Positions 34,305 through 43,363 of a stretch of DNA of 64,000 nt are shown piece by piece (position 1 is the first letter of the stretch; each line of letters opens with the position of its first letter). This DNA is from Haloarcula amylolytica JCM 13557 (GTDB lineage: Archaea; Halobacteriota; Halobacteria; Halobacteriales; Haloarculaceae): NCBI RefSeq assembly GCF_000336615.1, contig NZ_AOLW01000047.1:103701-167700 (forward strand), given 5' to 3'. A model generated the notes under the pieces. The model was given only the letters and a program-made list of their open reading frames with translations. It made no database searches and had not been told where the DNA came from. Both the position numbers and the translations under genes were made by a program.

Positions 34305-34529
34305 CTAGGCTAGCTCCGCGGTCAGCAGGAGAATGCTGGGCGCGACGAGCAGGACCATACCGGCGAGTATCAGCACTGCCGGCACGACGAGCAGTCCCAT
34401 CTCGGTGAACAGCCACAGCCCGAGCCCGCCCAGCAGCGCGACGAGACCGACGATTCGCACGAGCCATGTGACGATACCCTCGAACCCGGAGTCCGCGACG
34501 AGGTCGACGACGTCGAGTAGCTCGTCCAT
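34305..34529 (-). CDS. Small two-helix membrane protein
   Basis: A 74-residue protein starting [18 protein letters not shown]. Two closely spaced hydrophobic helices follow ([16 protein letters not shown] and [17 protein letters not shown]). No catalytic residues are visible. The start is ATG 34529. Divergent from the L37Ae gene, with about 105 bases between them. Function unknown. Confidence 0.7.
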   Translation of the reverse strand: MDELLDVVDLVADSGFEGIVTWLVRIVGLVALLGGLGLWLFTEMGLLVVPAVLILAGMVLLVAPSILLLTAELA

Positions 34530-34634
34530 GTCAGTCGGTCGTTGCCGGCCGGGCCTGTTAATCCCTGTGGCCGTCGGTCGACCGGGCCGCATCTCGAAGG
34601 CCTTATGTGGCCGCTCGGCGGACAACAGACCACT

Positions 34635-34913
34635 ATGGCTAGCAAGAGCGGAAAGACCGGCAGCTCGGGCCGTTTCGGCGCTCGCTACGGTCGCGTGTCC
34701 CGACGCCGCGTCGCGGAGATCGAATCGGAGATGAACGAGGACCACGCCTGTCCGAACTGCGGCGAAGACCGAGTCGACCGCCAGGGGACGGGCATCTGGC
34801 AGTGCAGCTACTGTGACTACAAGTTCACCGGCGGCAGCTACAAGCCGGAGACGCCTGGCGGCAAGACCGTCCGACGCTCCATTCGGGCCGCACTGTCCGA
34901 AGACGAGGAGTAA
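34635..34913 (+). CDS. rpl37ae: 50S ribosomal protein L37Ae
   Basis: A 92-residue ribosomal protein. The basic N-terminus ([21 protein letters not shown]) and the C2-C2 zinc finger (CPNCG-x14[11 protein letters not shown]) are diagnostic. It ends with an acidic tail (ALSEDEE), a halophile feature. RpoP begins 26 bases downstream, the conserved archaeal order. The start is ATG 34635. Confidence 0.97.
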
Positions 34914-34939
34914 AGGACCCCCGTTCCTATCTCTCAACT

Positions 34940-35074
34940 ATGAGCTACAAGTGTTCACGCTGTAAGCGCGACGTGACGCTGGACGAGTACGGCGGCGTTC
35001 GCTGCCCGTACTGCGGACACCGCGTCCTGCTGAAGGAGCGGTCACCCGACGTCAAAGAGATCAACGTCAACTGA
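34940..35074 (+). CDS. rpoP: DNA-directed RNA polymerase subunit P
   Basis: A 44-residue protein, the archaeal counterpart of eukaryotic Rpb12. It has a zinc ribbon CSRCKRDV-x9[15 protein letters not shown] and ends DVKEINVN. Its small size is normal for the family. It sits between L37Ae and Pcc1, as in many archaea, so translation, transcription and tRNA modification genes are co-expressed. Confidence 0.95.
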
Positions 35075-35181
35075 GGCTGTCGGTACGCCGTTGACGGTCG
35101 ACGGCCGACTGCGCCACGTTGCAAACGGCTTTTCTGGGACAGTCCCGCGACTGATACGACGACGCTCCCATTTCGAACAGT

Positions 35182-35433
35182 ATGACTGCACAACACCAGA
35201 CCCACCTCACCGCCGAGTACGACAGCGCCGACCGGGCTCGCGCTATCGAGCGGAGCATCCGTCCCGAAATCGACGACATCGAGGGCGACCGGACGACGGC
35301 GCGCCTCAGTCGGGACGGACAGCGGGTCGAACTCACTGTCGAGGCGGCCGACCTCGTCGCATTGCGGGCCGGCATCAATACGTGGCTGACGCTGCGTGGC
35401 GTTGCCGAGGACGCTCTGGCGGGACGGAAGTGA
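35182..35433 (+). CDS. pcc1: KEOPS complex subunit Pcc1
   Basis: An 83-residue Pcc1-like protein, the dimerisation subunit of the KEOPS complex that makes threonylcarbamoyladenosine at tRNA position 37. Visible family blocks are YDSADRARAIERSIRPEI and VEAADLVALRAGINTWLTL. The start is ATG 35182, 107 bases after rpoP. The other KEOPS subunits are not in this window. Confidence 0.88.
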   Translation: MTAQHQTHLTAEYDSADRARAIERSIRPEIDDIEGDRTTARLSRDGQRVELTVEAADLVALRAGINTWLTLRGVAEDALAGRK

Positions 35434-35455
35434 CGAAAGCGGCGTCAGTCGAGCG

Positions 35456-36058
35456 TTACTGCCGGTATCGGTCCGGAACATAGGTCGCAATCGACTCGGG
35501 AACGTTGCCGAACACGACCGGGGCCAGGGTTGCCAGTCGACGCCGGAGGAGGCTGTACGTCGCACCGGTGACGAGGGCCGCGGCGACGACCCACCGGAAC
35601 GGCCCGTCTAGAACGACGAACAGCGGCGAACCCACGAGTACCATCAGCCCCACATCCGACGGTGCACCGTCGTACTGTATCCATCGCTTCGGCGACCGCC
35701 ATCGCCCGCGGACGTGGTCGTACACGGCGCGTTCGGACGTGCCTTCCCACGGGCGGAGTTCGAGGCCGCCGCCGTACCGGTCCATCCGGCAGTGGAGGGC
35801 AGCGCCCAGCAGTACGAACGTGAGCGCGACGAGCAGCGGTGTCTGGAGGATAGCGGCGAACCCGGCGGTCGGGAGCGCCGCGAGCGTGTACCCGCTTGGA
35901 TAATGGAGGGTACGCCGATGACCCGAGTAGAGGTCGAGGTCGGGCAGAACGCCACCGACGAGGCCGCCAGCGAGCGCTACTGCGGCGTGGTCTGGCGCAA
36001 GGACGAGCAGCGGTGTCGCGATTGCGAGCCCCGCTATCGCGTGCGTCGGCAGCATCAT
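35456..36058 (-). CDS. Membrane-bound metal-dependent hydrolase (YdjM/LexA-binding family)
   Basis: A 200-residue membrane protein. The family's His/Asp motifs are at the N-terminus: MMLPTHAIAGLAIATP, then GGVLPDLDLYSGHRRTLHYP. These are followed by several transmembrane helices, with the lid HCRMDRYGGGLELRPWEG between. It resembles PF04307-type inner-membrane metal-dependent hydrolases, whose substrate is unknown. The start is ATG 36058 (or the next codon, also ATG). Divergent from the following membrane gene. Confidence 0.82.
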   Translation of the reverse strand: MMLPTHAIAGLAIATPLLVLAPDHAAVALAGGLVGGVLPDLDLYSGHRRTLHYPSGYTLAALPTAGFAAILQTPLLVALTFVLLGAALHCRMDRYGGGLELRPWEGTSERAVYDHVRGRWRSPKRWIQYDGAPSDVGLMVLVGSPLFVVLDGPFRWVVAAALVTGATYSLLRRRLATLAPVVFGNVPESIATYVPDRYRQ

Positions 36059-36133
36059 ATACCTGTACAAGGGGCCGTAGCCGGTATAAACACGTCGCTG
36101 GGTTTATTCTCCGTCGTACCCCAGTCCACTGCA

Positions 36134-36775
36134 ATGAGCGATGGTGCCGGCCGTCCCGACAGCAGTCTCGGGGCTATCGACCTCGATGACACGTTCGAGA
36201 AGCTCTTTCGTGATGGGCGAACAAACGCGATCATCGCGTGGATGCTCGTCGCGATTCTCACGGCTGTGTTCGTCGAAAGCGTCCTCGATATCGACTACCA
36301 GTGGATACTGCTCGTCGGTGTCGTCGGCTTCGTCGTCCTCGTGCCGCCGGTGGCGTTCCGCGAGTGGCGCGTCATGCTGCCCTGGGAACTGCTCTTTCTC
36401 GCCTGCCTGCCGATCTTGGTCCGCGGCCTCGTCGGGGGGACGGTCGGAACCTTTGCCACGTATGTCTCGCTGGCAGCGCTGTCGCTACTCGTCATCGTGG
36501 AACTGCATATGTTCACCGAGCTGGAAGTCACACACTGGTTCGCCGTCTGTCTCGTCGTCTTGACGACACTCGCCGCCGTGGCGGCCTGGACGGTGTTCCG
36601 GTGGAACGCCGACCGGTTTCTCGGGACGTCGTATCTCACGACCAACGAGGCGCTGATGACCGAGTGGCTGTACGTCACCCTCGCCGGACTCGCCGCGGGT
36701 GTGTTGTTCGATGGCTACTTCAGACGGCGGGACCGCCGCCTCTGGCGTGGTCTCCGACGGATGGTGCGGCGATGA
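36134..36775 (+). CDS. Multi-pass membrane protein
   Basis: A 213-residue protein with an acidic 30-residue N-terminus and about six transmembrane helices. The C-terminus is strongly basic (RRRDRRLWRGLRRMVRR), placing it on the cytoplasmic side. No enzymatic motif is visible. Its stop overlaps the start of the next membrane gene (ATGA), so the two are translationally coupled and probably form a complex or share a function. Confidence 0.78.
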   Translation: MSDGAGRPDSSLGAIDLDDTFEKLFRDGRTNAIIAWMLVAILTAVFVESVLDIDYQWILLVGVVGFVVLVPPVAFREWRVMLPWELLFLACLPILVRGLVGGTVGTFATYVSLAALSLLVIVELHMFTELEVTHWFAVCLVVLTTLAAVAAWTVFRWNADRFLGTSYLTTNEALMTEWLYVTLAGLAAGVLFDGYFRRRDRRLWRGLRRMVRR

Positions 36776-37398
36776 GGCTGCCCCGACCGTCGATGCGGAA
36801 CCAGCGGCGGATCACCCGCGCGATGCAACTCGTCTTGCTCGGGCTGGTCGGCTACGGCATCGTCGCCGGCCAACCGAAGCCGATCACGAACGGCGGTATC
36901 GGCCTGCTCGTCACGTTTCTCCCCGCGGTGATGCGGCGAAACTACAATCTGGCCCTGGACCCGTGGCTCGCCCTCTGGATCACGACCGCGGTGTTCCTGC
37001 ACACCCTCGGGTCGGCCGGGCTCTACGGACAGATCGGTTGGTGGGACCACCTCACCCACGCGATGTCGGCTTCGCTCATCGCCGCGTTCGGGTACACGAC
37101 GGCCCGGACCATCGACCTCCACAACGATTCGATTCACATCCCCAAGCGCGTCTTCTTCGTGTACATCTTCGTCGTCGTGCTGTCCTTCGGCGTGATCTGG
37201 GAACTGTTCGAGTTCGCGCTCGATATCATCGCCACCGAAACGGGTGTCACGATGCCGCTGGCGCAACACGGCCTCGACGACACGGTCCGGGACACGATGT
37301 TCAATTCGCTCGGGGCGCTCCTGGTCGCGGCGTTCGGACAGGCCCACCTCACCGATGTCGCAGAAACCCTCCGAGAGCGGCTGTCCGTTGTCGACTGA
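36772..37398 (+). CDS. DUF2238-like membrane protein
   Basis: A 208-residue protein with about five to six transmembrane helices. The segment GQIGWWDHLTHAMSASLIAA resembles the conserved WDhxtH motif of YjdF/DUF2238 membrane proteins, as does VIWELFEFALDIIATETG. Function unknown in that family. The ATG overlaps the stop of the preceding membrane gene by four bases. Confidence 0.75.
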   Translation: MRLPRPSMRNQRRITRAMQLVLLGLVGYGIVAGQPKPITNGGIGLLVTFLPAVMRRNYNLALDPWLALWITTAVFLHTLGSAGLYGQIGWWDHLTHAMSASLIAAFGYTTARTIDLHNDSIHIPKRVFFVYIFVVVLSFGVIWELFEFALDIIATETGVTMPLAQHGLDDTVRDTMFNSLGALLVAAFGQAHLTDVAETLRERLSVVD

Positions 37399-37633
37399 CT
37401 CGGATGTGTCACTGGACCCGTTGCCGGGATGATAGCTGGCGGGACTGTGGTGACTGAACACAGTGCGTCATCGGTCCGAGCGTTTTCTGTCCGATGGGCT
37501 ACGACAGGAACCGTGTTATCCCCGATGGGGTAGCCACTGTGTCGGCAAACGTGTCGGCTCGTTGTCTGGAGCTGCTGTGGCCGCCGAACAGTTATTATGC
37601 CTCAGTAAAGTGGTTGAACAGCATACCAGGGCG

Positions 37634-40402
37634 ATGATTGGGAATGGCCTCGACGACGTCGCGTTTGCGGGAGCGAGACGGACCGGCGCTGCCAGTCGAG
37701 ACATCGAAGTCGTGTATCTCGATTCCGACGCGACGGCACGAGAGCAGATACACGAGGTTCTGGCGGATCACAGCGCCGAGATGACGGTGACGAGCGTGGC
37801 AACGACGGATGCCGCGTTGGAGGCTGCCGCGTCGACAGCGGTCACCTGTCTCGTCCTCGACCCGACTGGACTGGGCGATATCCCGGCCCCACTGGTGTCG
37901 AACGACCGCTACCCGGTCGTCCTCTACACCGACGCCACTGCACCGGACAGCGCTGCGACTGTCTTCGACGATGCAGAGACGGTCGTCAGGAAACAGGGGG
38001 ACGGACAGCCGACGTTTCTGGCGGAGAAGATCGTCAGCGTCGTGTCGGCGTCGGCCGATCGGACCGAATCCGCGCTCCGAGATGCGCTGTCCGGAATCGA
38101 ATCGCGCGCTGAAGCGAACGAAATCGCTGTCCTGCTGGCGGATGACGGGACGGTACACTGGTCGAGCGACTCGGTGTCGACGTTCGTTGACCGCCTCGAC
38201 GATACCCGCCGGGTCGAGGGCTTTTACGACGCCATGGCCACAGCGCTTCCCGACACGCCTGGCGGCCGTCGACAGCTACAGCGACTCCGGGACACCCCGA
38301 CCGAACCGGTTGCGGTCCGGGTTCCGGGTAGCGACCGCGACCAGTACCTCCTTCGACACGGGCACGAGCTACCGGACGCCGCTGGGGGACTCACGCTCGT
38401 CCTGCTGCGAGACATCACCGAGACTGCACGACGTGATGCCCGCATGGCGCTGCTGGATCTCCTCGTCGAGCAGGCACAGGACGGCCTCTACACGCTCGAC
38501 GAACGTGGTGTCATCGACTTCTGTAACGAGTCGTTCGCGGCGAACCTCGGGTACGAGCCGGACGAACTGTGTGGCGAACACGCCTCGACAGTGCTGGCCT
38601 CCGGTGAACTCTCGAAGGGGCAGGCGACTGTGGAAACGCTGCTCGAAACGCCTGGGCAAGAGAGCACGACTGCCGATCTGACGTTCTGTCGGAAAGACGG
38701 TACCGAACGGGAGGTGTCGATCAACTATACGCTGATTCACGACGAAGCCGGCAACTACAGCGGGTTGATCGGCGTCGCTCGGGACATCACGGAGCGCTGT
38801 AACCGCGAGCGGGAGTATCAGGAGATGACTGAGCGATTGAATCTCGCGCTCGAAGGCGCGGAACTCGGCGTCTGGGACTGGAACCCCAAAACCAACGATG
38901 TCACCTTCGACGAGCGCTGGACCGGGATGCTCGGCTACACCACGGACGAACTGGAGCCACACTACGAGACGTGGGCCGACCTCGCCCATCCAGACGACCT
39001 CGACCGAGTGGAACAGGCGCTCGCGGAACTGAAGTCCGGGGAGACCGATCTGTATCAGAGCGAGTTCCGGATGCGGACGAAAGACGGGGAGTGGCGATGG
39101 ATCCGGGACATTGGCAAGGTGTTCGAGTGGAACGACGACGGCGAGGCGATCAGGGCCGTCGGGATCCATCAGGACATCACCGAAGAGCGGAAACGTCAGG
39201 ATGCGATCGAACGACAGCGCGACGAACTGGCGACACTCAACGGGGTCAACATGCTCATACAGGACCTCATTCACGCTTTGGGTGGTGCCGCGACTCGCCA
39301 CGAGACTGCAGAGACAGTGTGTGAGCGCATTGTCGAATCGGACCTCTGTGAGCTAGCGTGGATCGGTGAGCGAGCCGGCGCGGACGATAGACTCGTGCCG
39401 AAAACGGTAGCCGGCGACAATAGTGACGTTCTCGACGAACTCATCGTTAGTGACGGGAACGACCAAGTGCTGTGTGAAACAGCCCTCGTGACAGGTGCGG
39501 TCCAGACGATACAAGACTGCGGCGACCCGGCCGAATTCAAGCAGTGTGGGGCCGCTGCTCGCGAGGAGGGGTTCAAGTCCGCCGCAGCGATTCCACTGGT
39601 TCAGGGAAACACTGTCCACGGCGTTCTCTGCGTGTACGCCGACCAGCCAGCGGCGTTCGGCGGCCGAATAGCTGACAGTTTCGCTGTCCTCGGTAAAATG
39701 GTCGGGTACACGCTCGCCGCGGTCCAGAACAGGCAACTCCTGTCTGACGATACCACGCTCGAACTGACATTCGAATCGGAATGCCCCGACATACCCCTTG
39801 TCTCGGCGGCGAATGCGTACGGGTGCCGAATCGAGGTCGTCGAATCTGTCGATACCGAGCCGACGCACCTCCTCTATGTCTCCGTCGACCACGGGCCGCC
39901 CGATGCAGTCTCTGCGCACCTCTGTTCTCATGCGGAGATTCTCGGCTCGCGGGTCGTCCGTGCAGACGATGCCAATGGTATCATCGAGCTGCAGGTTACA
40001 GAAACCGTCCAATCGCTGCTTCTCGATGTCGGTGCTCGCTGTCGGACGGTGGTTGCCGACGATGGGGCGCTCTCCATTACTGTCGAGGCCTCGCCGGATG
40101 CCGACTCCCGGGCGATACGGGACGCAGTCTCCGACCGGGTGCCTGAGAGCACGCTGACGGCAAAGCAGGAGTGCGACCGGACAGACGACATACTTGACGT
40201 CGAAACGGACCCACGCAACCACCTGACTGACCGCCAGAAGGAAGTCCTCCGCACGGCCTTCCTGACGGGCTACTACGCCTGGCCCCGGGATACGAACGCC
40301 GAGCAACTGGCAGAGAGGCTCGGTATCGCGTCACCGACGCTCCATCAGCATCTCCGGCGAGCGCAGCGGAATCTCATCGACGCTGTGTTCGATATGCAGT
40401 GA
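37634..40402 (+). CDS. Bat-type regulator: receiver-like, PAS, GAF and HTH_10 domains
   Basis: A 922-residue regulator. Order: a receiver-like N-terminal domain (about 22-135, VVYLDSDATAREQI to VRKQGDG); a PAS-like region (about 160-265); PAS with LVEQAQDGLYTLDERGVIDF (about 275-385); PAS with AELGVWDWNPKTNDVTF (about 400-525); a GAF domain (about 550-700); the Bat domain; and HTH_10 at the end (LTDRQKEVLRTAFLTGYYAW, IASPTLHQHLRRAQRNL). This is the bacterio-opsin activator class. The start is ATG 37634, with TTATTATG at 37592 as TATA box. It lies 1.5 kb upstream of halorhodopsin, a likely target. Confidence 0.9.
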   Translation: MIGNGLDDVAFAGARRTGAASRDIEVVYLDSDATAREQIHEVLADHSAEMTVTSVATTDAALEAAASTAVTCLVLDPTGLGDIPAPLVSNDRYPVVLYTDATAPDSAATVFDDAETVVRKQGDGQPTFLAEKIVSVVSASADRTESALRDALSGIESRAEANEIAVLLADDGTVHWSSDSVSTFVDRLDDTRRVEGFYDAMATALPDTPGGRRQLQRLRDTPTEPVAVRVPGSDRDQYLLRHGHELPDAAGGLTLVLLRDITETARRDARMALLDLLVEQAQDGLYTLDERGVIDFCNESFAANLGYEPDELCGEHASTVLASGELSKGQATVETLLETPGQESTTADLTFCRKDGTEREVSINYTLIHDEAGNYSGLIGVARDITERCNREREYQEMTERLNLALEGAELGVWDWNPKTNDVTFDERWTGMLGYTTDELEPHYETWADLAHPDDLDRVEQALAELKSGETDLYQSEFRMRTKDGEWRWIRDIGKVFEWNDDGEAIRAVGIHQDITEERKRQDAIERQRDELATLNGVNMLIQDLIHALGGAATRHETAETVCERIVESDLCELAWIGERAGADDRLVPKTVAGDNSDVLDELIVSDGNDQVLCETALVTGAVQTIQDCGDPAEFKQCGAAAREEGFKSAAAIPLVQGNTVHGVLCVYADQPAAFGGRIADSFAVLGKMVGYTLAAVQNRQLLSDDTTLELTFESECPDIPLVSAANAYGCRIEVVESVDTEPTHLLYVSVDHGPPDAVSAHLCSHAEILGSRVVRADDANGIIELQVTETVQSLLLDVGARCRTVVADDGALSITVEASPDADSRAIRDAVSDRVPESTLTAKQECDRTDDILDVETDPRNHLTDRQKEVLRTAFLTGYYAWPRDTNAEQLAERLGIASPTLHQHLRRAQRNLIDAVFDMQ

Positions 40403-40449
40403 TACGCGACGGTGACGCTGTTGGCAATTACAGCCAGCGCGTTCGACGG

Positions 40450-40469
40450 GTACCTAGCCGCCTAGGTAC
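40450..40469. promoter_or_regulatory. Perfect palindrome, candidate operator or terminator
   Basis: GTACCTAG and CTAGGTAC form a perfect eight-base inverted repeat around a four-base spacer CCGC. It sits 48 bases after the Bat-type gene and about 40 bases before ATG 40511, just upstream of AT-rich promoter elements (TTAATAATA and ATTAATTTA). No T-run follows, which favours an operator over a terminator. Confidence 0.5.
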
Positions 40470-40510
40470 AGAGTTAATAATATTGGAGGCTATTAATTTA
40501 ATGCGCGTAA

Positions 40511-40918
40511 ATGAGTAACCAAAGGAATGGAGGGTCTCAGAGTGACCAGTGGTGTGGGATGACGCCGTCGGACAGAACGCTGTCTACGGCGGATGTAGAC
40601 GACGTGTTCGAGGTTTTGGCTGATTGGCGGCGCCGGGCCGTCTGTCACTACTTCGCGAGCGGTGACCAGACGGCCGCTGACGTCACGGCGCTAGCCTCGG
40701 CAATATCGGAGCATGGAGAGACGAGCACGGTCGATGCAACAGATACGTCACCCTCGACGATCCGAACACAGCTCGAAGAGGAGCACCTGCCAGTCCTCCA
40801 CCGGATCGGGCTCATCGACTACGACGAGCGAAGCGGCGCAGTGAAGTACTGGGGGTCCCCGACCGTAGAAAAGTGGGCTGACCACGCGGAAGCTGTCACG
40901 CAGCGGACCGACTTCTAA
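40511..40918 (+). CDS. Winged-helix (DUF7344-type) transcriptional regulator
   Basis: A 135-residue protein with an ArsR-like winged helix: VDDVFEVLADWRRRAVCHYF (helix 1), SPSTIRTQLEEEHLPVLHRIG (recognition region) and LIDYDERSGAVKYWG (wing). The L-x-x-x-RR-x-V start is typical of the haloarchaeal DUF7344 group. It probably binds DNA, perhaps the palindrome in its own promoter. The start is ATG 40511. It lies between the Bat-type regulator and the halorhodopsin region. Confidence 0.82.
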   Translation: MSNQRNGGSQSDQWCGMTPSDRTLSTADVDDVFEVLADWRRRAVCHYFASGDQTAADVTALASAISEHGETSTVDATDTSPSTIRTQLEEEHLPVLHRIGLIDYDERSGAVKYWGSPTVEKWADHAEAVTQRTDF

Positions 40919-40998
40919 TCGACCGGCGGGCCGCATCTGGGGGGATGTGGCCTGTCGGAGCCACTACTCCTTTTTAATAGGGGTCCGAACGCCGGAGC

Positions 40999-41760
40999 AT
41001 GGATCTCCCACCGGTCGGACTCGGCACGATGGGTATCGAGGACGAGTCCGTCGTTCGGACGGCCATCGACTGTGGCTACCGCCACCTCGACACCGCTCAG
41101 ATCTACGACAACGAAAGTACTGTGGGTGCAGGCATCACCGCCGCCGACACCGATCGGGCTGACCTGACTGTCGCGACGAAACTCTGGATCGACGCCCTTG
41201 AGGCGACCGCTGTCCGTCCAAGCACGGAAGCCAGCCTCGACCGACTCGGTCTCGACGCCGTCGACCTCCTGTACGTCCACCGCCCGCGTGGCGACTACGA
41301 CCCCGAAACGACGCTGCCTGCCGTCGAGGCCGTGCGCGAGGCGGGACTGACCGAGCACGTCGGGCTCTCGAACTTCGAGCCGGACCAGTTGACTGTCGCG
41401 CGCGAGCACCTCGACGGAATTGCTGCACACCAAGTCGAGTTCCATCCGCTATTCTGGCGCGAATCGCTGCTCGCTGACGCCCAGAAACACGGCTACCCGC
41501 TGGTCGCGTACGCACCGCTGGCCGGCGGTCGCGTGTTCGAGGACCCGACCGTCGTCGACATCGCCGACCAGCACGACACGTCGCCGGCCGCCGTCAGCAT
41601 CGCGTGGGTGACCAGCTACGAGAACGTCGTCACAATCCCGAAGGCGTCTTCCCGACCCCATCTCGAGGCCAACCTCGCCGCTGCCGACCTGGAACTGACC
41701 GACGCCGAAATTGCGCGCATCGAGGCCATCGAGCGTGAAGAAGAGCTGTTCCCGGAGTGA
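40999..41760 (+). CDS. Aldo/keto reductase
   Basis: A 253-residue NADPH-dependent aldo/keto reductase with a TIM-barrel fold. The catalytic tetrad is complete: D31 and Y36 in YRHLDTAQIYDNE, K61 in VATKLW and H94 in LYVHRPRG. The cofactor-binding C-terminal signature IPKASSRPHLEANL is present. The protein is slightly short compared with the 280-residue average. The carbonyl substrate is unknown. The start is ATG 40999. Confidence 0.93.
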   Translation: MDLPPVGLGTMGIEDESVVRTAIDCGYRHLDTAQIYDNESTVGAGITAADTDRADLTVATKLWIDALEATAVRPSTEASLDRLGLDAVDLLYVHRPRGDYDPETTLPAVEAVREAGLTEHVGLSNFEPDQLTVAREHLDGIAAHQVEFHPLFWRESLLADAQKHGYPLVAYAPLAGGRVFEDPTVVDIADQHDTSPAAVSIAWVTSYENVVTIPKASSRPHLEANLAAADLELTDAEIARIEAIEREEELFPE

Positions 41761-41850
41761 TGCTTGCCCGGAGCGGTTAGCTGTTGGCCGTTTTTCATAT
41801 CATTCTCACGGGGTGAGCGTCGCTTTCCGAAGTCTGAATATAAACCGAAT

Positions 41851-41880
41851 ACCGATACCGTTTGGCCATACGGTCTTAAG
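41851..41880 (+). promoter_or_regulatory. Halorhodopsin promoter: Bat-type activator site and TATA box
   Basis: ACC-N7-TTTGG at 41851-41865 fits the skeleton of the upstream activating sequence known from the bop, brp and crtB1 promoters of Halobacterium (ACC-N7-TTnGG). It lies at -53 to -39 relative to ATG 41904, and CTTAAG at 41875-41880 lies at about -27 as TATA box. Spacing and motif both match a Bat-controlled, leaderless opsin promoter. Confidence 0.6.
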
Positions 41881-41903
41881 TGGTCCTTTCCTATATTGGA
41901 TGT

Positions 41904-42734
41904 ATGACAGCTGCCAGTACCACTGCAACGACAGTACTCCAGGCGACACAGTCAGACGTGCTCCAGGAGATACAGTCGAATTTCCTCCTGAACTCATCGC
42001 TCTGGGTGAACATCGCGCTGGCGGGCGTGGTCATCCTCCTGTTCGTCGCGATGGGTCGGGACATCGAGTCGCCCCGTGCAAAACTCATCTGGGTTGCGAC
42101 GATGCTGGTTCCGCTGGTCTCGATTTCCAGCTACGCCGGTCTGGCCTCGGGCCTGACGGTCGGCTTCCTGCAGATGCCGCCGGGCCACGCTCTCGCCGGG
42201 CAGGAAGTCCTGTCACCGTGGGGCCGCTACCTGACGTGGACGCTCTCGACGCCGATGATTCTCCTGGCGCTGGGCCTGTTGGCCGACACCGATATCGCGT
42301 CGCTGTTCACCGCCATCACGATGGACATCGGGATGTGTGTGACCGGCCTCGCCGCCGCACTAATTACTTCCTCGCACCTGCTGCGGTGGGTATTCTACGG
42401 CATCAGCTGTGCGTTCTTCGTCGCGGTGCTGTACGTCCTGCTCGTCCAGTGGCCGGCCGACGCAGAAGCTGCCGGGACGAGCGAGATATTCGGAACGCTC
42501 AAGCTCCTGACCGTGGTCCTCTGGCTCGGCTATCCGATTCTCTGGGCGCTGGGTTCCGAAGGGGTGGCCCTCCTGGGCGTCGGCGTCACCTCGTGGGGCT
42601 ACTCCGGTCTCGACATCCTCGCGAAGTACGTCTTCGCGTTCCTGCTCCTGCGTTGGGTCGCCGCCAACGAAGGCACCGTCTCGGGGTCCGGGGCGAGTAT
42701 CGGCTCCGGCGGCGCTGCGCCCGCAGACGACTGA
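41904..42734 (+). CDS. hop: Halorhodopsin, light-driven chloride pump
   Basis: A 276-residue, seven-helix microbial rhodopsin. The retinal lysine is K241 (LDILAKYVFAF). The motif replacing bacteriorhodopsin D85/T89/D96 is T111, S115 and A122 (RYLTWTLSTPMILLALGLL), the TSA pattern of chloride pumps. STPM, MDIGMCVTGL and LLRWVFYGISCAFF also match halorhodopsin rather than proton pumps or sensory rhodopsins. Light-driven inward chloride transport helps keep osmotic balance during growth. The start is ATG 41904, consistent with the upstream promoter. Confidence 0.96.
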   Translation: MTAASTTATTVLQATQSDVLQEIQSNFLLNSSLWVNIALAGVVILLFVAMGRDIESPRAKLIWVATMLVPLVSISSYAGLASGLTVGFLQMPPGHALAGQEVLSPWGRYLTWTLSTPMILLALGLLADTDIASLFTAITMDIGMCVTGLAAALITSSHLLRWVFYGISCAFFVAVLYVLLVQWPADAEAAGTSEIFGTLKLLTVVLWLGYPILWALGSEGVALLGVGVTSWGYSGLDILAKYVFAFLLLRWVAANEGTVSGSGASIGSGGAAPADD

Positions 42735-42945
42735 GATACGCGTCGCGAACGCTCCTCTTTATTTTGCCCGTTCTATACATCTCCCGGCCGCTGTTCTTCC
42801 CAACCGCGCCCACTCAGTACCCTTCGTGGTGGTCACCCAATCGCCGGCTGTAGCTGTCGCAATTGGCACTCGCCGGCACCTGAGTCGCTCACAATCCACC
42901 GAAGTCAGAAACGAATATGAGACAGCGTTCGATTGACTAGTCTGT

Positions 42946-43128
42946 ATGCCCTCCCCTTTCGAAAACCCGGTCGTTCGCTACGGTATCCCACTGGTCAGCG
43001 CCGCGGTAGTTGCGGCTGTCGCGTTCCTCTTCCTTGAGGGAACGATACGGTACGTCGCACTCGGTATCGCTGCGCTCGAAGTTGTGGTCACGCCACAGAT
43101 TCTGAAACAGGCGGCGTCGAACGCATAG
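42946..43128 (+). CDS. Small two-helix membrane protein
   Basis: A 60-residue protein, MPSPFENPVVRYGIPLVSAA onward, with two hydrophobic helices (about 13-30 and 34-50). It is encoded 211 bases downstream of halorhodopsin on the same strand with its own AT-richer upstream region. No family is recognised. It might be an accessory of the pump or an unrelated small membrane protein. Confidence 0.65.
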   Translation: MPSPFENPVVRYGIPLVSAAVVAAVAFLFLEGTIRYVALGIAALEVVVTPQILKQAASNA

Positions 43129-43363
43129 TCGGGGACGGGTCGTACTCCCGTCCTCGTGTCGGATACAGTGTGTAGCCCTGCGGCTGTCCCTCAAGACATG
43201 CCGAACTCGAACCGCTGCGAGGCAGTGCGCTCGCGTATCGCTACGCTCGCGCTCGCTGTTTCGAGGTCCCTATGGAGAGATTCGCTGTCGGTCCTGCTGG
43301 ACTCACTGCGTTCGTCCCGCTGGCTCTCAGGTCTTCGCCGCTCACGGGTCGTTCCTCCCCGTC

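Noticed and set aside
37463..37633. Upstream extension of the Bat-type regulator
   Set aside because: The TATA box at about 37592 lies inside it, so transcription should begin after it; residues there lack domain character.
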